A stretch of DNA of 64,000 bases from Chitinophaga pinensis (lineage in GTDB: Bacteria > Bacteroidota > Bacteroidia > Chitinophagales > Chitinophagaceae): positions 1 to 64,000 of the forward strand of contig NZ_VOHS01000011.1 in NCBI RefSeq assembly GCF_007896845.1, read 5' to 3'. Positions 56,262-64,000 of the stretch are shown in pieces. The position numbers were made by a program, and so were the translations under genes. The notes beneath the pieces are model-generated. The model worked only from the letters and a program-made list of their open reading frames with translations. It had not been told where the DNA came from and did not search any database. Within the stretch, counting starts at the first letter, position 1. Each line of letters begins with the position of its first letter.

Positions 56262-56662
56262 CTTTACTAGTATATGACCTTTACCAGTATTAGCATTTAC
56301 TAGTATTTAACCTTTACCAGTATTAGCACTTACCAGCATTAGCCTTTACTAGTATTTAATCTTTACCAGTAATAGCACTTGCCTTCATTAGCCTCCACTA
56401 GCATTTAATCTTTACCAGTATTAGCACTTACCAGTATTTAACCTTTACCAGTATTAGCACCTACCAGCATTAGCCTTTACTAGTATTTAATCTTTACCAG
56501 TAATAGCACTTGCCTTCATTAGCCTCCACTAGCATTTAATCTTTACCAGTATTAGCACTTACCAGTATTTAACCTTTACCAGTATTAGCACTTACCAGCA
56601 TTAGCCTACTAGTATTTAATCTTTACCAGTATTAGCACTTACCTACAACAGCCTTTACCTCC
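56262..56662. repeat. Satellite-like array of 15-18 bp units with a higher-order period of about 130 bp
   Basis: The tract is made of variants of CTTTACCAGTATTAG, CACTTACCAGCATTAG and CCTTTACTAGTATTTAAT. A larger unit starting at 56343 recurs at 56473 almost unchanged and again at 56604 (two bases lost). No open frame is maintained. The units are contiguous, so this is a tandem array and not a CRISPR. Confidence 0.9.
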
Positions 56663-56796
56663 ATAACGAAATACATGGGATACATGATTACATGAAACAT
56701 CAGGAACACATAGACTACATAAGATAGTCGTAACAGCAGCAACGAAATCGGGTTAACAAACATTGAATAAAAGCCGTTGACAAAAAGTTGCATAGG

Positions 56797-57405
56797 TTAT
56801 GCTGCGTAATTAAACAGGTTAATATCCTGCTGAACTGCTTCATCTCCGAATATGAATTCTTTTACAGGCTCGTAGTGACCACCACTTGCCGGCTTGCGTA
56901 ACAGCATAAAGCTCTTACACTGAAAACTCCGTACAAAAACCTGATTGTAAAAATGATCATACACTTTATCAAATTCAGGTGTACTGATAGCTCTGGCGAT
57001 GGTGATATGCGGCTTAAATGTTCCCGGCTTTATATCAAACTCCTGCAGTATTTTCTTATGTAGCTCAACGAGAGGTTTGGGATTCGCTACATTGACGTAG
57101 ATAGTTCGTTTCTCCGGTCCGTGTTCAAAATGGTCAAACTTTGAGGTATATAACGTGAAGCCTGATTGTTTTCTGGCGATATCATCCAGCATATGAACGA
57201 AATCTTCCTGGAATCTCTCAGGGAATACAGATCTGAAAAGACTGATATGCGCCTTGGAAAAGCGACTACCGTACATTCCCAGTTCCTGGGCAACTAACTG
57301 CTTTAATGCGGTTACATCATTGGCAATACTAGTACCTGGACTTACTACCAACAAGTAATCAAACAATGGTTCCTGTTCAAATGCAAGTGTGTTATCTGTA
57401 TGCAT
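56797..57405 (-). CDS. 2H phosphoesterase / 2'-5' RNA ligase-like protein
   Basis: The product has 202 residues with the paired active-site motifs HxS (KAHISLF) and HxT (KPHITIAR), spaced as in the LigT family. Its likely activity is cyclic phosphodiester hydrolysis or RNA ligation. ATG 57405 is preferred to the TTG at 57411. It lies downstream (in its reading direction) of a 310-bp AT-rich gap and upstream of the satellite array. Confidence 0.9.
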   Translation of the reverse strand: MHTDNTLAFEQEPLFDYLLVVSPGTSIANDVTALKQLVAQELGMYGSRFSKAHISLFRSVFPERFQEDFVHMLDDIARKQSGFTLYTSKFDHFEHGPEKRTIYVNVANPKPLVELHKKILQEFDIKPGTFKPHITIARAISTPEFDKVYDHFYNQVFVRSFQCKSFMLLRKPASGGHYEPVKEFIFGDEAVQQDINLFNYAA

Positions 57406-57669
57406 AACCAAGTAGTTTTTAAATTAAGATGTACTGGTTACTTGAATATTGACAATACAAATATAGGAATCTTTTATTGAAATACTAATATTTTTAGCAT
57501 TTTGTGCTAATTAATTTCGCTTTAAACTGTATCATAATGATTTTAAACAACTTATATCAAAATATGAGGGCTTATTTTTTTAGTATCCGGCCTGAAAACA
57601 AGCTTTTTAATCACTTAAGTCTTTTGAAATACAGTGTGTAATTCGGCCACTCTTGTCAGCCTACTGATA
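57406..57669. other. AT-rich intergenic stretch
   Basis: This gap lies between the tpiA terminator and the LigT-like gene start. It must hold the promoter of the latter. I see no gene. Confidence 0.5.
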
Positions 57670-57698
57670 ATAAAAAAAGCGGACCTTCCGGTCCGCTT
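57670..57698 (-). terminator. Terminator of tpiA
   Basis: A 9-bp stem (AAGCGGACC / GGTCCGCTT) with a TTCC loop is followed on the minus strand by a run of seven T. Confidence 0.92.
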
Positions 57699-57721
57699 CC
57701 CTGATATATTCTATGAATTAA

Positions 57722-58483
57722 TTATCCCAGATGACTAACGATAGCCAGGAAATCAGCAGCTACTAATGAAGCACCACCGATCAGACCACCATCCACATCA
57801 GGACAAGCAAATAATTCTCCTGCGTTAGAAGGTTTTGCACTGCCACCATACTGGATAGTCAGGCGTAAAGCCGCTTCTCTGCCATATTTAGCAGCGATCT
57901 GGCCTCTGATAAAAGCATGCATATCCTGAGCCTGTGCAGCGCTCGCTGTCAGACCAGTACCGATTGCCCAGATTGGCTCATAAGCGATAACTACATTTTT
58001 CAGTTGCTCTTCCGTCAGGTGATAAAGACTTTCCTCCAGTTGTTTTGCAACGAATTCGTTCTGTGTTTCTGCTTTTCTTATTTCCAGTGGCTCACCGCAG
58101 CAAAAGATTGGTTTGATGCCGTTTGCCAGCGCCAGATCAATTTTCTTTGCCAGTACAGCATTGCTTTCCTGAAAATACTCTCTTCTTTCAGAGTGACCCA
58201 GTATCACGTAGTCAACACCAATAGAAGCCAGCATTTCTGCAGATACCTCACCAGTATATGCACCAGATTTCTCAGATGCACAGTTCTGAGCTGCCACGTA
58301 AAAACCGGGCGTATTTTTCAATAATGCCTTTGCTTTCAACAGGTATGGAAAAGGTGCGGCAACTACCACTTCCTGTCCTTCCGTCAAACGCAGGCCAGCC
58401 TGCAGGATGTCATTGATCAGCTGTTCTGCCTGTCCGAGGGTCAGGTTCATTTTCCAGTTTCCAGCAACGATTTTTTTTCTCAT
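57722..58483 (-). CDS. tpiA: Triosephosphate isomerase
   Basis: The product has 253 residues and interconverts dihydroxyacetone phosphate and glyceraldehyde 3-phosphate in glycolysis. Motifs are AGNWKMN (Asn, Lys), the catalytic His in ILGHSERRE, the catalytic Glu in VIAYEPIWAIGTG and the phosphate loop GGSAKPSNA, GGLIGGASL. It lies 33 bp after the GlmU-like gene on the same strand and is probably co-transcribed. Confidence 0.98.
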   Translation of the reverse strand: MRKKIVAGNWKMNLTLGQAEQLINDILQAGLRLTEGQEVVVAAPFPYLLKAKALLKNTPGFYVAAQNCASEKSGAYTGEVSAEMLASIGVDYVILGHSERREYFQESNAVLAKKIDLALANGIKPIFCCGEPLEIRKAETQNEFVAKQLEESLYHLTEEQLKNVVIAYEPIWAIGTGLTASAAQAQDMHAFIRGQIAAKYGREAALRLTIQYGGSAKPSNAGELFACPDVDGGLIGGASLVAADFLAIVSHLG

Positions 58484-58516
58484 GTCTATCGCTATATTGA
58501 TTTTTAAAAAGGTTTA

Positions 58517-59686
58517 TTAATCATCTGAAAGTTTCGCAAACAAAACTTCCAGTACCTGTTTGTCTGTTTCCGTCATCTCCTGTCCTTTGAAGCGCATCCA
58601 GGTTTCGATATCGCGTAGCGCCTGTGCTATACGGTAACGTTCTATCTTTCCTGCACCACCCCATGAAAAGGAAGGCACAAATTTAGGCGGAAAGTCTGCA
58701 CCAAAGATATTACAGGATGCGCCTATCACTGTACCCGTATTCAGCATCGTACCGATGCCACAACGGCTGTAATCCCCCATCAGCAATCCACATTTGGTAC
58801 CTGCCGGTTCTGCCTGTTGCAAAGCTTCTACCCATACTCTCACCACACTCCCGTTATTCTTCAGATTAGAACAGGTCGCATTGGCCCCCAGATTACACCA
58901 TTCCCCGATCACCGCATCTCCCAGATAACCATCATGTCCTTTATTGGAATAACCAAACATCACCACGTTTTTAATCTCTCCCCCTCCTACACTACCAGGC
59001 CCGAGGGTGGTGGCACCGTACACTTTGGTTCCCATTTTCAGCACGGCTTTCTCTCCCATTGCCAGCGGTCCTCTTACCAGACAACCTTCCATGATCTCCG
59101 CATTTCTGCCTATATAAATAGGACCAGTCAGGGCATTCAGGACGCTATGTTCCACCACTGCTCCTTCCTCCAGAAACATCTGCTCTGAACCACTCACTTT
59201 ATTCGTATCACTGACAGGTGCGGATATCCTTCCTTTTGTCAGCAAGGCAAAATCACTGCGCAGTGCCTTGTCGTTCAGCAAAAAGAAGTCCCACGGCTTC
59301 CTCACCACTGATATTTCGCCAAGATACTCTTTTCGTTCTATAGGTGCAGCATCTGGTTGGTCTCCCGGAGTCACCTTAGCAATTAATTCATGGGACTTAA
59401 AGAGTCCCTGACCTTGCTGCAGCTCAGCTATAGCCTGTACCAATGCCTCATCTGGCAGTACATTTCCTGCAATCAGGACTGCCGGCACGGTCTCATCTTT
59501 TTTAAGCGGATATTTTTGTTGTAAATAAGGGACAGTAAAGTGGCTGATAGCGGTATTCAACCAGTGCTCCCATTTCTCCCGGATGGTCAGAATACCTATA
59601 CGGCAGGCTGCAACCGGTCTTGTATGAGTGAAGGGATATAACAACTCTCGGGCGGGCGTGTCTAAAAGAATGTAATTCCGCTTCAT
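58517..59686 (-). CDS. GlmU-like putative sugar nucleotidyltransferase with left-handed beta-helix
   Basis: The product has 389 residues. The N-terminal half (1-165) has the family start NYILLDTPARELLYPFTHTRPVAACRIGILTIREKW but lacks the normal GxGTRM nucleotide loop. The C-terminal half (about 180-350) has hexapeptide repeats (PIYIGRNAEIMEGCLVRGPLAMGEKAVL) of a left-handed helix. It is a Bacteroidota variant of GlmU. The missing loop makes uridyl transfer uncertain, and it may be a regulator or an acyl carrier. Its job beside tpiA is unknown. Confidence 0.85.
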   Translation of the reverse strand: MKRNYILLDTPARELLYPFTHTRPVAACRIGILTIREKWEHWLNTAISHFTVPYLQQKYPLKKDETVPAVLIAGNVLPDEALVQAIAELQQGQGLFKSHELIAKVTPGDQPDAAPIERKEYLGEISVVRKPWDFFLLNDKALRSDFALLTKGRISAPVSDTNKVSGSEQMFLEEGAVVEHSVLNALTGPIYIGRNAEIMEGCLVRGPLAMGEKAVLKMGTKVYGATTLGPGSVGGGEIKNVVMFGYSNKGHDGYLGDAVIGEWCNLGANATCSNLKNNGSVVRVWVEALQQAEPAGTKCGLLMGDYSRCGIGTMLNTGTVIGASCNIFGADFPPKFVPSFSWGGAGKIERYRIAQALRDIETWMRFKGQEMTETDKQVLEVLFAKLSDD

Positions 59687-59702
59687 AGGGGATAAAAATA
59701 AA

Positions 59703-59729
59703 AAATCCCATCGAAAATGCCGATGGGAT
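59703..59729 (-). terminator. Terminator of rpmE
   Basis: A 10-bp stem (AATCCCATCG / CGATGGGATT) has a 7-base loop and a minus-strand T run. It lies just before the GlmU-like gene. Confidence 0.9.
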
Positions 59730-59754
59730 TCTTGAAAATATTTTAGAGGCCTGA

Positions 59755-60006
59755 TTAGGCTTTCTTAGCGTAACGCTTGTTGAATTTGTCGATACGTCCT
59801 GCTGTATCCACCAATACGTTCTTACCAGTATAGAAAGGGTGAGAAGTATTAGAAATTTCCAGCTTAATTACCGGGTACTCGTTACCATCTTCCCAGGTGA
59901 TAGTTTCTTTGGAAGGAGCGGTAGAACGGCTTAAAAAGCTAGTACCGTTTGACATATCTTTGAATACTACAAATCTGTAGCTTTCTGGATGGATTCCCTG
60001 TTTCAT
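59755..60006 (-). CDS. rpmE: 50S ribosomal protein L31, type B
   Basis: The product has 83 residues: [21 protein letters not shown], then a segment ending in [24 protein letters not shown]. It lacks the CxxC zinc pairs of type A, so this is the zinc-free form. A promoter about 110 bp upstream gives an unusually long leader. Confidence 0.97.
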   Translation of the reverse strand: MKQGIHPESYRFVVFKDMSNGTSFLSRSTAPSKETITWEDGNEYPVIKLEISNTSHPFYTGKNVLVDTAGRIDKFNKRYAKKA

Positions 60007-60114
60007 CTGAATGTTAATTTTCTTTTTGTTACCAGATGCAACCCCGCATATTCATTCTTCTGATGCATGATGAATGCCATGCTTGGTTTCATACCAATAT
60101 TATTAGACAGGGTG

Positions 60115-60145
60115 CAAAGGTAAAATAATTTTTCAAAAAACACAA
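60115..60145 (-). promoter_or_regulatory. Promoter of rpmE
   Basis: On the minus strand TTG (60143-60145) is followed after 20 bases by TACCTTTG (60122-60115), a near-perfect Bacteroidota promoter. The start codon is at 60006, leaving a leader of about 100 bases. Confidence 0.7.
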
Positions 60146-60161
60146 CTGAAGACTAAATATT

Positions 60162-60653
60162 TTAGCTCTTCATATTTATATATTGTAAAGGAATACCTAA
60201 GTTCGCTTCTTTCGTCTTCTGTATAACCTCCTGTAAATCATCGATCTTCTTACCAGTCACCCTTACAATATCGTCCATAATGGCCGCCTGTACCTTAGCT
60301 CCGGAATCTTTGATCAACTTAACCAGCTTCTTGGCATCTTCCTGTTTAATACCATTTCTGATAGGAACGTCTTTTTTTACCACCTTTCCGCTCTGGTAAT
60401 GTTCTTTACTCAGGTCGAAAATGTTACCGTCCAGTCCCTGACGCATTGTACGACTGATCAGGACGTCAATTACCTGGCCCAGCTTCATGTCGCTGTCTAC
60501 CTCTATGGTCAGGCCCAGTTCCTTCTTATTCAATTCAATACTTACATGCGAATCTTTAAAGTCGTACCTGTTGGTAATCTCCTTTTTAACGGTGTTTATC
60601 GCATTATCAAGTGTCTGTGTATCCACTTTGCTAACAATATCAAAGGATGGCAT
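60162..60653 (-). CDS. YajQ-family cyclic-di-GMP/nucleotide-binding protein
   Basis: The product has 163 residues: MPSFDIVSKVDTQTLDNAINTVKKEITNRYDFKDS at the start and VRVTGKKIDDLQEVIQ near the end are the family signatures. Two ferredoxin-like folds bind nucleotides in characterised members. The role in Bacteroidota is unclear. Confidence 0.96.
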   Translation of the reverse strand: MPSFDIVSKVDTQTLDNAINTVKKEITNRYDFKDSHVSIELNKKELGLTIEVDSDMKLGQVIDVLISRTMRQGLDGNIFDLSKEHYQSGKVVKKDVPIRNGIKQEDAKKLVKLIKDSGAKVQAAIMDDIVRVTGKKIDDLQEVIQKTKEANLGIPLQYINMKS

Positions 60654-60726
60654 GCTGAAATATTTTAATAATCTACTAATTACTTAAGGGCTACAAATAT
60701 AAACCAATACTGCATTATATAAAAAA

Positions 60727-60746
60727 CCCCGGGACCATACCCGGGG
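60727..60746 (-). terminator. Terminator of the ECF sigma operon
   Basis: A 7-bp GC stem (CCCCGGG / CCCGGGG) with a 6-base loop is followed on the minus strand by six T. It lies 68 bp past the last gene. Confidence 0.85.
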
Positions 60747-60813
60747 TGTGTTAACGGAATGCCTTCCGGTAACAGGCTGCATTGTATCTGCTACAAGCAG
60801 CCAACAACTATCT

Positions 60814-61548
60814 TTAGTCCACTTTAGTGATCTTAGCCATGCCTGAAGAAGACTGGTTGATCACAGGTGTTCCTTTGTAACGGATCTTACCCATACCGGA
60901 AACATTCACATCCAGCTTCTTTTCCGCTGTAATATCCAGTTTACCGGTACCGGAGATAGCGACCTTCGCGTCAGAAGACTGTAAATCCAGCGCTTCTACA
61001 TCGGCAGTACCTGAGATCTCATATTTGGTGGATGGGATATTTCCTTTCAGATTCAGATGACCGGAACCGGATACTTCTACTTCCAGGTTGCTGGCATCCA
61101 GCTCAACCTCTGTGTTGGTAGAGCCGCTGAAGGAGAATTTCACGTTATTTCCTTTCAGTTTGCCTTTGCTGTAGAATCCACCGCTACCACTTGAACTCAG
61201 TTCTTCCAGCTGGTCCATGGTCACATATATGTTGATGGTTTTAGAAGGCTTGATATCATATCCTCTTTTTGTACCAATTTCCAGATCGTTCCCTCTCAGC
61301 TTTGTTTCTATATATGGCAGCAGATTGTCGTCTGCCTCGATTCTGATATCGTTTTTAGCACCCGGCGTGATATACACATTATACGAACCTGAAGTACTGA
61401 TGCTTCTGAACGGTCCTTCTGTACGGGATTCTGATTTAATGTTGCCACTGCCCTTTACTTTTTCATTGAGGACTTTAAAGGCAGACGCGGTGATAGTGAA
61501 CAGCAATAGTGCTACTGGCAGTACCCAGTTTAAACGTAATGTTTTCAT
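60814..61548 (-). CDS. GIN-domain (DUF2807) secreted adhesin-like protein
   Basis: The product has 244 residues with a signal peptide (to about residue 23, ITASA). The mature part is a right-handed beta-helix-like repeat typical of the putative autotransporter adhesin head: GPFRSISTSGSYNVYITPG, LPYIETKLRGNDLEIG, repeated SGSG steps. It is the last gene of a four-gene run headed by an ECF sigma factor. Confidence 0.9.
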   Translation of the reverse strand: MKTLRLNWVLPVALLLFTITASAFKVLNEKVKGSGNIKSESRTEGPFRSISTSGSYNVYITPGAKNDIRIEADDNLLPYIETKLRGNDLEIGTKRGYDIKPSKTINIYVTMDQLEELSSSGSGGFYSKGKLKGNNVKFSFSGSTNTEVELDASNLEVEVSGSGHLNLKGNIPSTKYEISGTADVEALDLQSSDAKVAISGTGKLDITAEKKLDVNVSGMGKIRYKGTPVINQSSSGMAKITKVD

Positions 61549-61590
61549 ACATGAGATTTAACGGTGAAGGATTTTTTGCAGATACATTCA

Positions 61591-62676
61591 TTAACGGCTT
61601 TCGAAGCTGATATCACTATACACGCCATTCACCGTAACGGTGGCAGATCTGTCGTCTGCGTTCGACGTGGAAGCCGAGTATGTTAATTGTGAATTCTTTT
61701 TGATGCTGGAGATATTCTTCAGAGAAAGCTCGCCGGTTCTGACATCTCCGCTGTTCAGCTGTGCTCTGATTTGCAGACCGAGTCGTTGTGGTATGCCCAG
61801 CTTTACATCGGTATATGTCAGTTGCAGTTCAGCACTTTTAAAACCTGCGCCCAGCGCTTTTACAGACAGATCGCCATACACCAGTTTTGAATTGATTTCT
61901 GACTGGACTTCTGTAAAACGAAAATCGGTATAAGTGTTTTTACCATTGAATGAACCAACCCTGTTGATGTTATATTCATCATAGTTGCCGTTTGTGGCCA
62001 GATGCGTCACGGTACCGAGGTTGTATTCGCAGTAATTGGAACGTGTGGTCAATGAAGCGATGGCATCGCTTTTAAGATTGGAATAGTTAGCTCTGATATT
62101 TACTGTTTCCGCTTTACCGATACGGCCGCGATCACAGTAATTCATATTCAGCTCCAATGTTCTTTCTGCTTCCTTGATATCGTAGTTGCAGTAGTTCATT
62201 TTTATAGATGCCGGAAACGACAGTACATCTGTGATCACATCGCCGAAGTTGTTATCGAGGACCAATTGTGCCAGTCGCTCGGGAACATACATTTCATAAT
62301 CGATGTTCACATAATCTTTCGAATCTTTTTTGCCTCCCCAGGAGAACCATTTGCTGCCGGATGATGATGGATTATACACCGTCTGCAGACTGGCGCTATT
62401 GCCGGAAGTATTCTGTGCAATATCCACCATATTTACGATGGAGGTGGCTTCCTCCACGCTTTTGCCGAAACCTGTGATAGTAATAGTTGCCTTTACTTCA
62501 TTTTTATTCCAGGTGTGCACAATGATCTTACCATACTTGTTACTAACGCTTAGCGTTGTACCAGGATTTGTGCTGAATTCCTTTACAATAACCTTCTTAA
62601 ATTCACTGTCTCCTTTCTTACCATAGGTGAGTATAGGTAGCAATAACAATAACAGGATACTAAATCTCTCTTTCAT
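61591..62676 (-). CDS. Secreted beta-helix-like protein of the ECF operon
   Basis: The product has 361 residues with a signal peptide (to about residue 19, ILTYG). The mature chain is rich in short beta steps with Asn and Tyr (IKMNYCNYDIKEAERTLELNMNYCDRGRIGKAETVNIRANYSNLKSDAI) and resembles DUF4097/adhesin-type solenoids. Its start overlaps the preceding gene by 17 bp, so expression is coupled. The exact role is unknown, but an envelope stress response or surface function is possible. Confidence 0.85.
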   Translation of the reverse strand: MKERFSILLLLLLPILTYGKKGDSEFKKVIVKEFSTNPGTTLSVSNKYGKIIVHTWNKNEVKATITITGFGKSVEEATSIVNMVDIAQNTSGNSASLQTVYNPSSSGSKWFSWGGKKDSKDYVNIDYEMYVPERLAQLVLDNNFGDVITDVLSFPASIKMNYCNYDIKEAERTLELNMNYCDRGRIGKAETVNIRANYSNLKSDAIASLTTRSNYCEYNLGTVTHLATNGNYDEYNINRVGSFNGKNTYTDFRFTEVQSEINSKLVYGDLSVKALGAGFKSAELQLTYTDVKLGIPQRLGLQIRAQLNSGDVRTGELSLKNISSIKKNSQLTYSASTSNADDRSATVTVNGVYSDISFESR

Positions 62677-63211
62677 AATTAGATTGCTTTTGGCTTACGG
62701 GCTGTTTTTCTCTCAGCTCTTCTAATATTTTATCAAGCAGGTCCAGCTTCATCTGGTAGTAGCGGACCATCGCTGCTTTAATTCTTTCATTACCTGGATT
62801 CTGGATCAGTTCTGTTTCCAGCATCTGATAGGTTTCATTGCGTAACTCCAGTTCCTTACGCCCTACACTATCCAGTCCCAGTACGGAGTTCGGATAACTT
62901 TTAATTGTCTCCAGCCGCTGCTCTATCTGCGAAGTATAATAGGTCTTCGCTTCCTGCATTTCAGGAGATACATTGATCAGGTGCTGCGACTTTTTCATTT
63001 GCAGGAACTGATAGATCATGACGCTGTTCACCAGCAATACCAGAATAGCAGCTGCTTTCAACCAATGACGGCCGATCATTTGGATCACCCGGTTTTTACG
63101 GGGAGGATTAAGCTGTTCTTCAAGGTTGGCCCATACCCGAGGGCCGGGACCGGGTGCTTCAAATTCCTGACGATGCTGTCGGACAAAATCTTCAAAACTA
63201 TTTTCTGACAT
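62660..63211 (-). CDS. Single-pass membrane protein, putative anti-sigma factor
   Basis: The product has 183 residues. The N-terminal cytoplasmic part (1-50) has a DFVRQHRQEFEAPGPGPRVWANLEEQL start, and one membrane helix lies at about 53-72 (AAAILVLLVNSVMIYQFL). The periplasmic part (about 75-183) is helical. Position directly after the sigma gene (TGATG overlap at 63211) suggests an anti-sigma factor, although it lacks the classic zinc HxxxCxxC motif. Confidence 0.82.
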   Translation of the reverse strand: MSENSFEDFVRQHRQEFEAPGPGPRVWANLEEQLNPPRKNRVIQMIGRHWLKAAAILVLLVNSVMIYQFLQMKKSQHLINVSPEMQEAKTYYTSQIEQRLETIKSYPNSVLGLDSVGRKELELRNETYQMLETELIQNPGNERIKAAMVRYYQMKLDLLDKILEELREKQPVSQKQSNYEREI

Positions 63212-63777
63212 CAGCGTATTAATTTTCTCTGTTTTATGATCTGTCTCACTTTATCTTTTGCACGCATATACTGTGTTTTCACTGTTGACTCAGAAATGTC
63301 CAGCATGGAAGCAATTTCTTTATGTGAGTACTCTTCAAATATGTACAAGTTAAGAACGGTACGGTAGCCATGTGGCAAAACATGTATGGCCTCTTTTATA
63401 GCAGCTACCGTCCAAGCAAAATCTGATTCGTCTACTACTGTTTCTTCCTCGACGTCTATATTATCCACTTCTTCAAAATATACTTTCTTTCTACGCAGGT
63501 GGCTCAGGCAATGGTTCACAACGATTCGTTTGATCCATGCTGTTACGCTGCCTGCGTTTTCCAGCCGTTCTATATTTTTAAACACCTGCATAAAAGCCTC
63601 CTGCAAGGTATCTTCGGCATCCGCCGGATTCCCCGTCATACGCAAACAGATATTATACATTGCAGCAGAATATGCATTGTATAACTCACGGAATGCGAGT
63701 GTGTCACCTTTCTTACACCGGGACACCAGGTGGTCTGTTATGGATGTATTGTTCAAGTTGTTGGCTGATGCTTGCAT
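63211..63777 (-). CDS. RNA polymerase ECF-type sigma-70 factor
   Basis: The product has 188 residues. Region 2 is visible in about 25-95 (FRELYNAYSAAMYNICLRMTGNPADAEDTLQEAFMQVFKNIERLENAGSVTAWIKRIVVNHCLSHLRR). Region 4 is in about 125-180 (LPHGYRTVLNLYIFEEYSHKEIASMLDISESTVKTQYMRAKDKV). It heads the operon sigma - membrane partner - two solenoid proteins. A possible ECF-type promoter lies just upstream. Confidence 0.96.
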   Translation of the reverse strand: MQASANNLNNTSITDHLVSRCKKGDTLAFRELYNAYSAAMYNICLRMTGNPADAEDTLQEAFMQVFKNIERLENAGSVTAWIKRIVVNHCLSHLRRKKVYFEEVDNIDVEEETVVDESDFAWTVAAIKEAIHVLPHGYRTVLNLYIFEEYSHKEIASMLDISESTVKTQYMRAKDKVRQIIKQRKLIR

Positions 63778-63780
63778 TAT

Positions 63781-63808
63781 AAAGACAATATTTTGGAAAA
63801 AGGTTGCA
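63781..63808 (-). promoter_or_regulatory. Candidate ECF-type promoter before the sigma gene
   Basis: On the minus strand TGCAACC (near 63808-63802) and GTCTTT (63786-63781) are separated by about 15 bases. This is a two-box layout unlike the TAnnTTTG type and is compatible with autoregulation by the sigma factor. The leader would be almost absent, so it may be coincidental. Confidence 0.35.
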
Positions 63809-63899
63809 CGGGAAGAGAATATTTTTTGCAGATAAGGGGCAATAACAGTTTCACGGATTCACAATAAGCTAACAATCAATCTTTAACATTTTAAAATAA

Positions 63900-63927
63900 G
63901 GACGCAACCCAAGAATAGGTCGCGTCC
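63900..63927 (-). terminator. Terminator of the gene at the right edge
   Basis: A 10-bp stem (GGACGCAACC / GGTCGCGTCC, one A-C position that is G-T on the minus transcript) has an 8-base loop. It is followed on the minus strand by TTATTTT. Confidence 0.75.
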
Positions 63928-63962
63928 CTTCCATCCTTATATATACCTAAAAACAGGTCATA

Positions 63963-64000
63963 TTAATTACCGTCTTTTACGCGGCCCTGTTCATCTTCAA
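63963..64000 (-). CDS. C-terminal end of an unidentified gene running off the window
   Basis: Only the last codons are visible: the minus strand reads EDEQGRVKDGN and a stop at 63965-63963. The terminator 36 bp downstream supports a real gene end. The product cannot be told. Confidence 0.4.
   Translation of the reverse strand, partial: EDEQGRVKDGN

Noticed and set aside
56262..56662. CRISPR array
   Set aside because: Units are contiguous and degenerate, there are no unique spacers of regular length, and no cas genes are nearby.

Overview
The window looks like a chromosomal segment of a Bacteroidota bacterium, most likely a soil-type Chitinophagaceae (Chitinophaga-like). This rests on SusC/SusD pairs, a hybrid two-component sensor next to a polysaccharide utilization locus, TAnnTTTG-type -7 promoter elements, lipoproteins with acidic/lysine residues after the lipid cysteine, DUF4249 and GIN-domain proteins, and a Bacteroidota-type LptD. 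I saw no tRNA, rRNA, CRISPR array, insertion sequence or prophage.

Layout. 1-15904 is a beta-1,4-galactan (pectic galactan / type I arabinogalactan) utilization locus. It has a divergent hybrid two-component sensor (truncated by the window edge), SusC, SusD, a SusE-like lipoprotein, a GH53 endo-galactanase, a clan GH-A glycosidase and a GH2 beta-galactosidase ending in a strong terminator, with a second GH2 enzyme convergent to it. 16044-31483 holds mostly small transcription units: a class A beta-lactamase-fold serine hydrolase, an aldo/keto reductase with an AraC regulator, a transglutaminase-like protein, a LytS/LytTR two-component pair, two SDR/regulator pairs, a metzincin-like lipoprotein, a DMP19-MORN protein and a PlsC-type acyltransferase. 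31587-39604 is an envelope cluster: LptD, an N-acetylmuramoyl-L-alanine amidase, an MlaD/MCE protein and an OstA/LptA-like protein. It is followed by a decayed nhaA antiporter relic. 40240-45245 has two paralogous small barrel-like proteins, the NAD(P)H-hydrate repair enzyme and a membrane pyrophosphatase. 45246-45787 is a 540-bp non-coding stretch with a GC-rich, foldable segment and a perfect 36-bp inverted repeat. 45788-55324 carries an AraC regulator, a TonB receptor/DUF4249 cassette, and a BlaI/M56 regulatory pair preceded by two identical-architecture palindromes and followed by a secreted C1 peptidase. 55644-56662 contains two repeat regions, one of them satellite-like. 56797-60653 has housekeeping genes (LigT-like ligase, tpiA, a GlmU-like protein, rpmE, yajQ). 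60814-63777 is an ECF sigma factor operon with a membrane partner and two adhesin-like secreted proteins.

Quality note. At least a dozen genes are interrupted by one-base indels, almost all losses in short G, A or T runs. Restoring one base each time recovers a perfectly family-like protein. The pattern points to consensus (homopolymer) errors rather than gene decay, and it is densest in the first 12 kb. Broken genes are therefore given as whole loci, with the break positions named. The nhaA relic is different: it lacks its N-terminal part and an internal block, so it appears to be truly dead.
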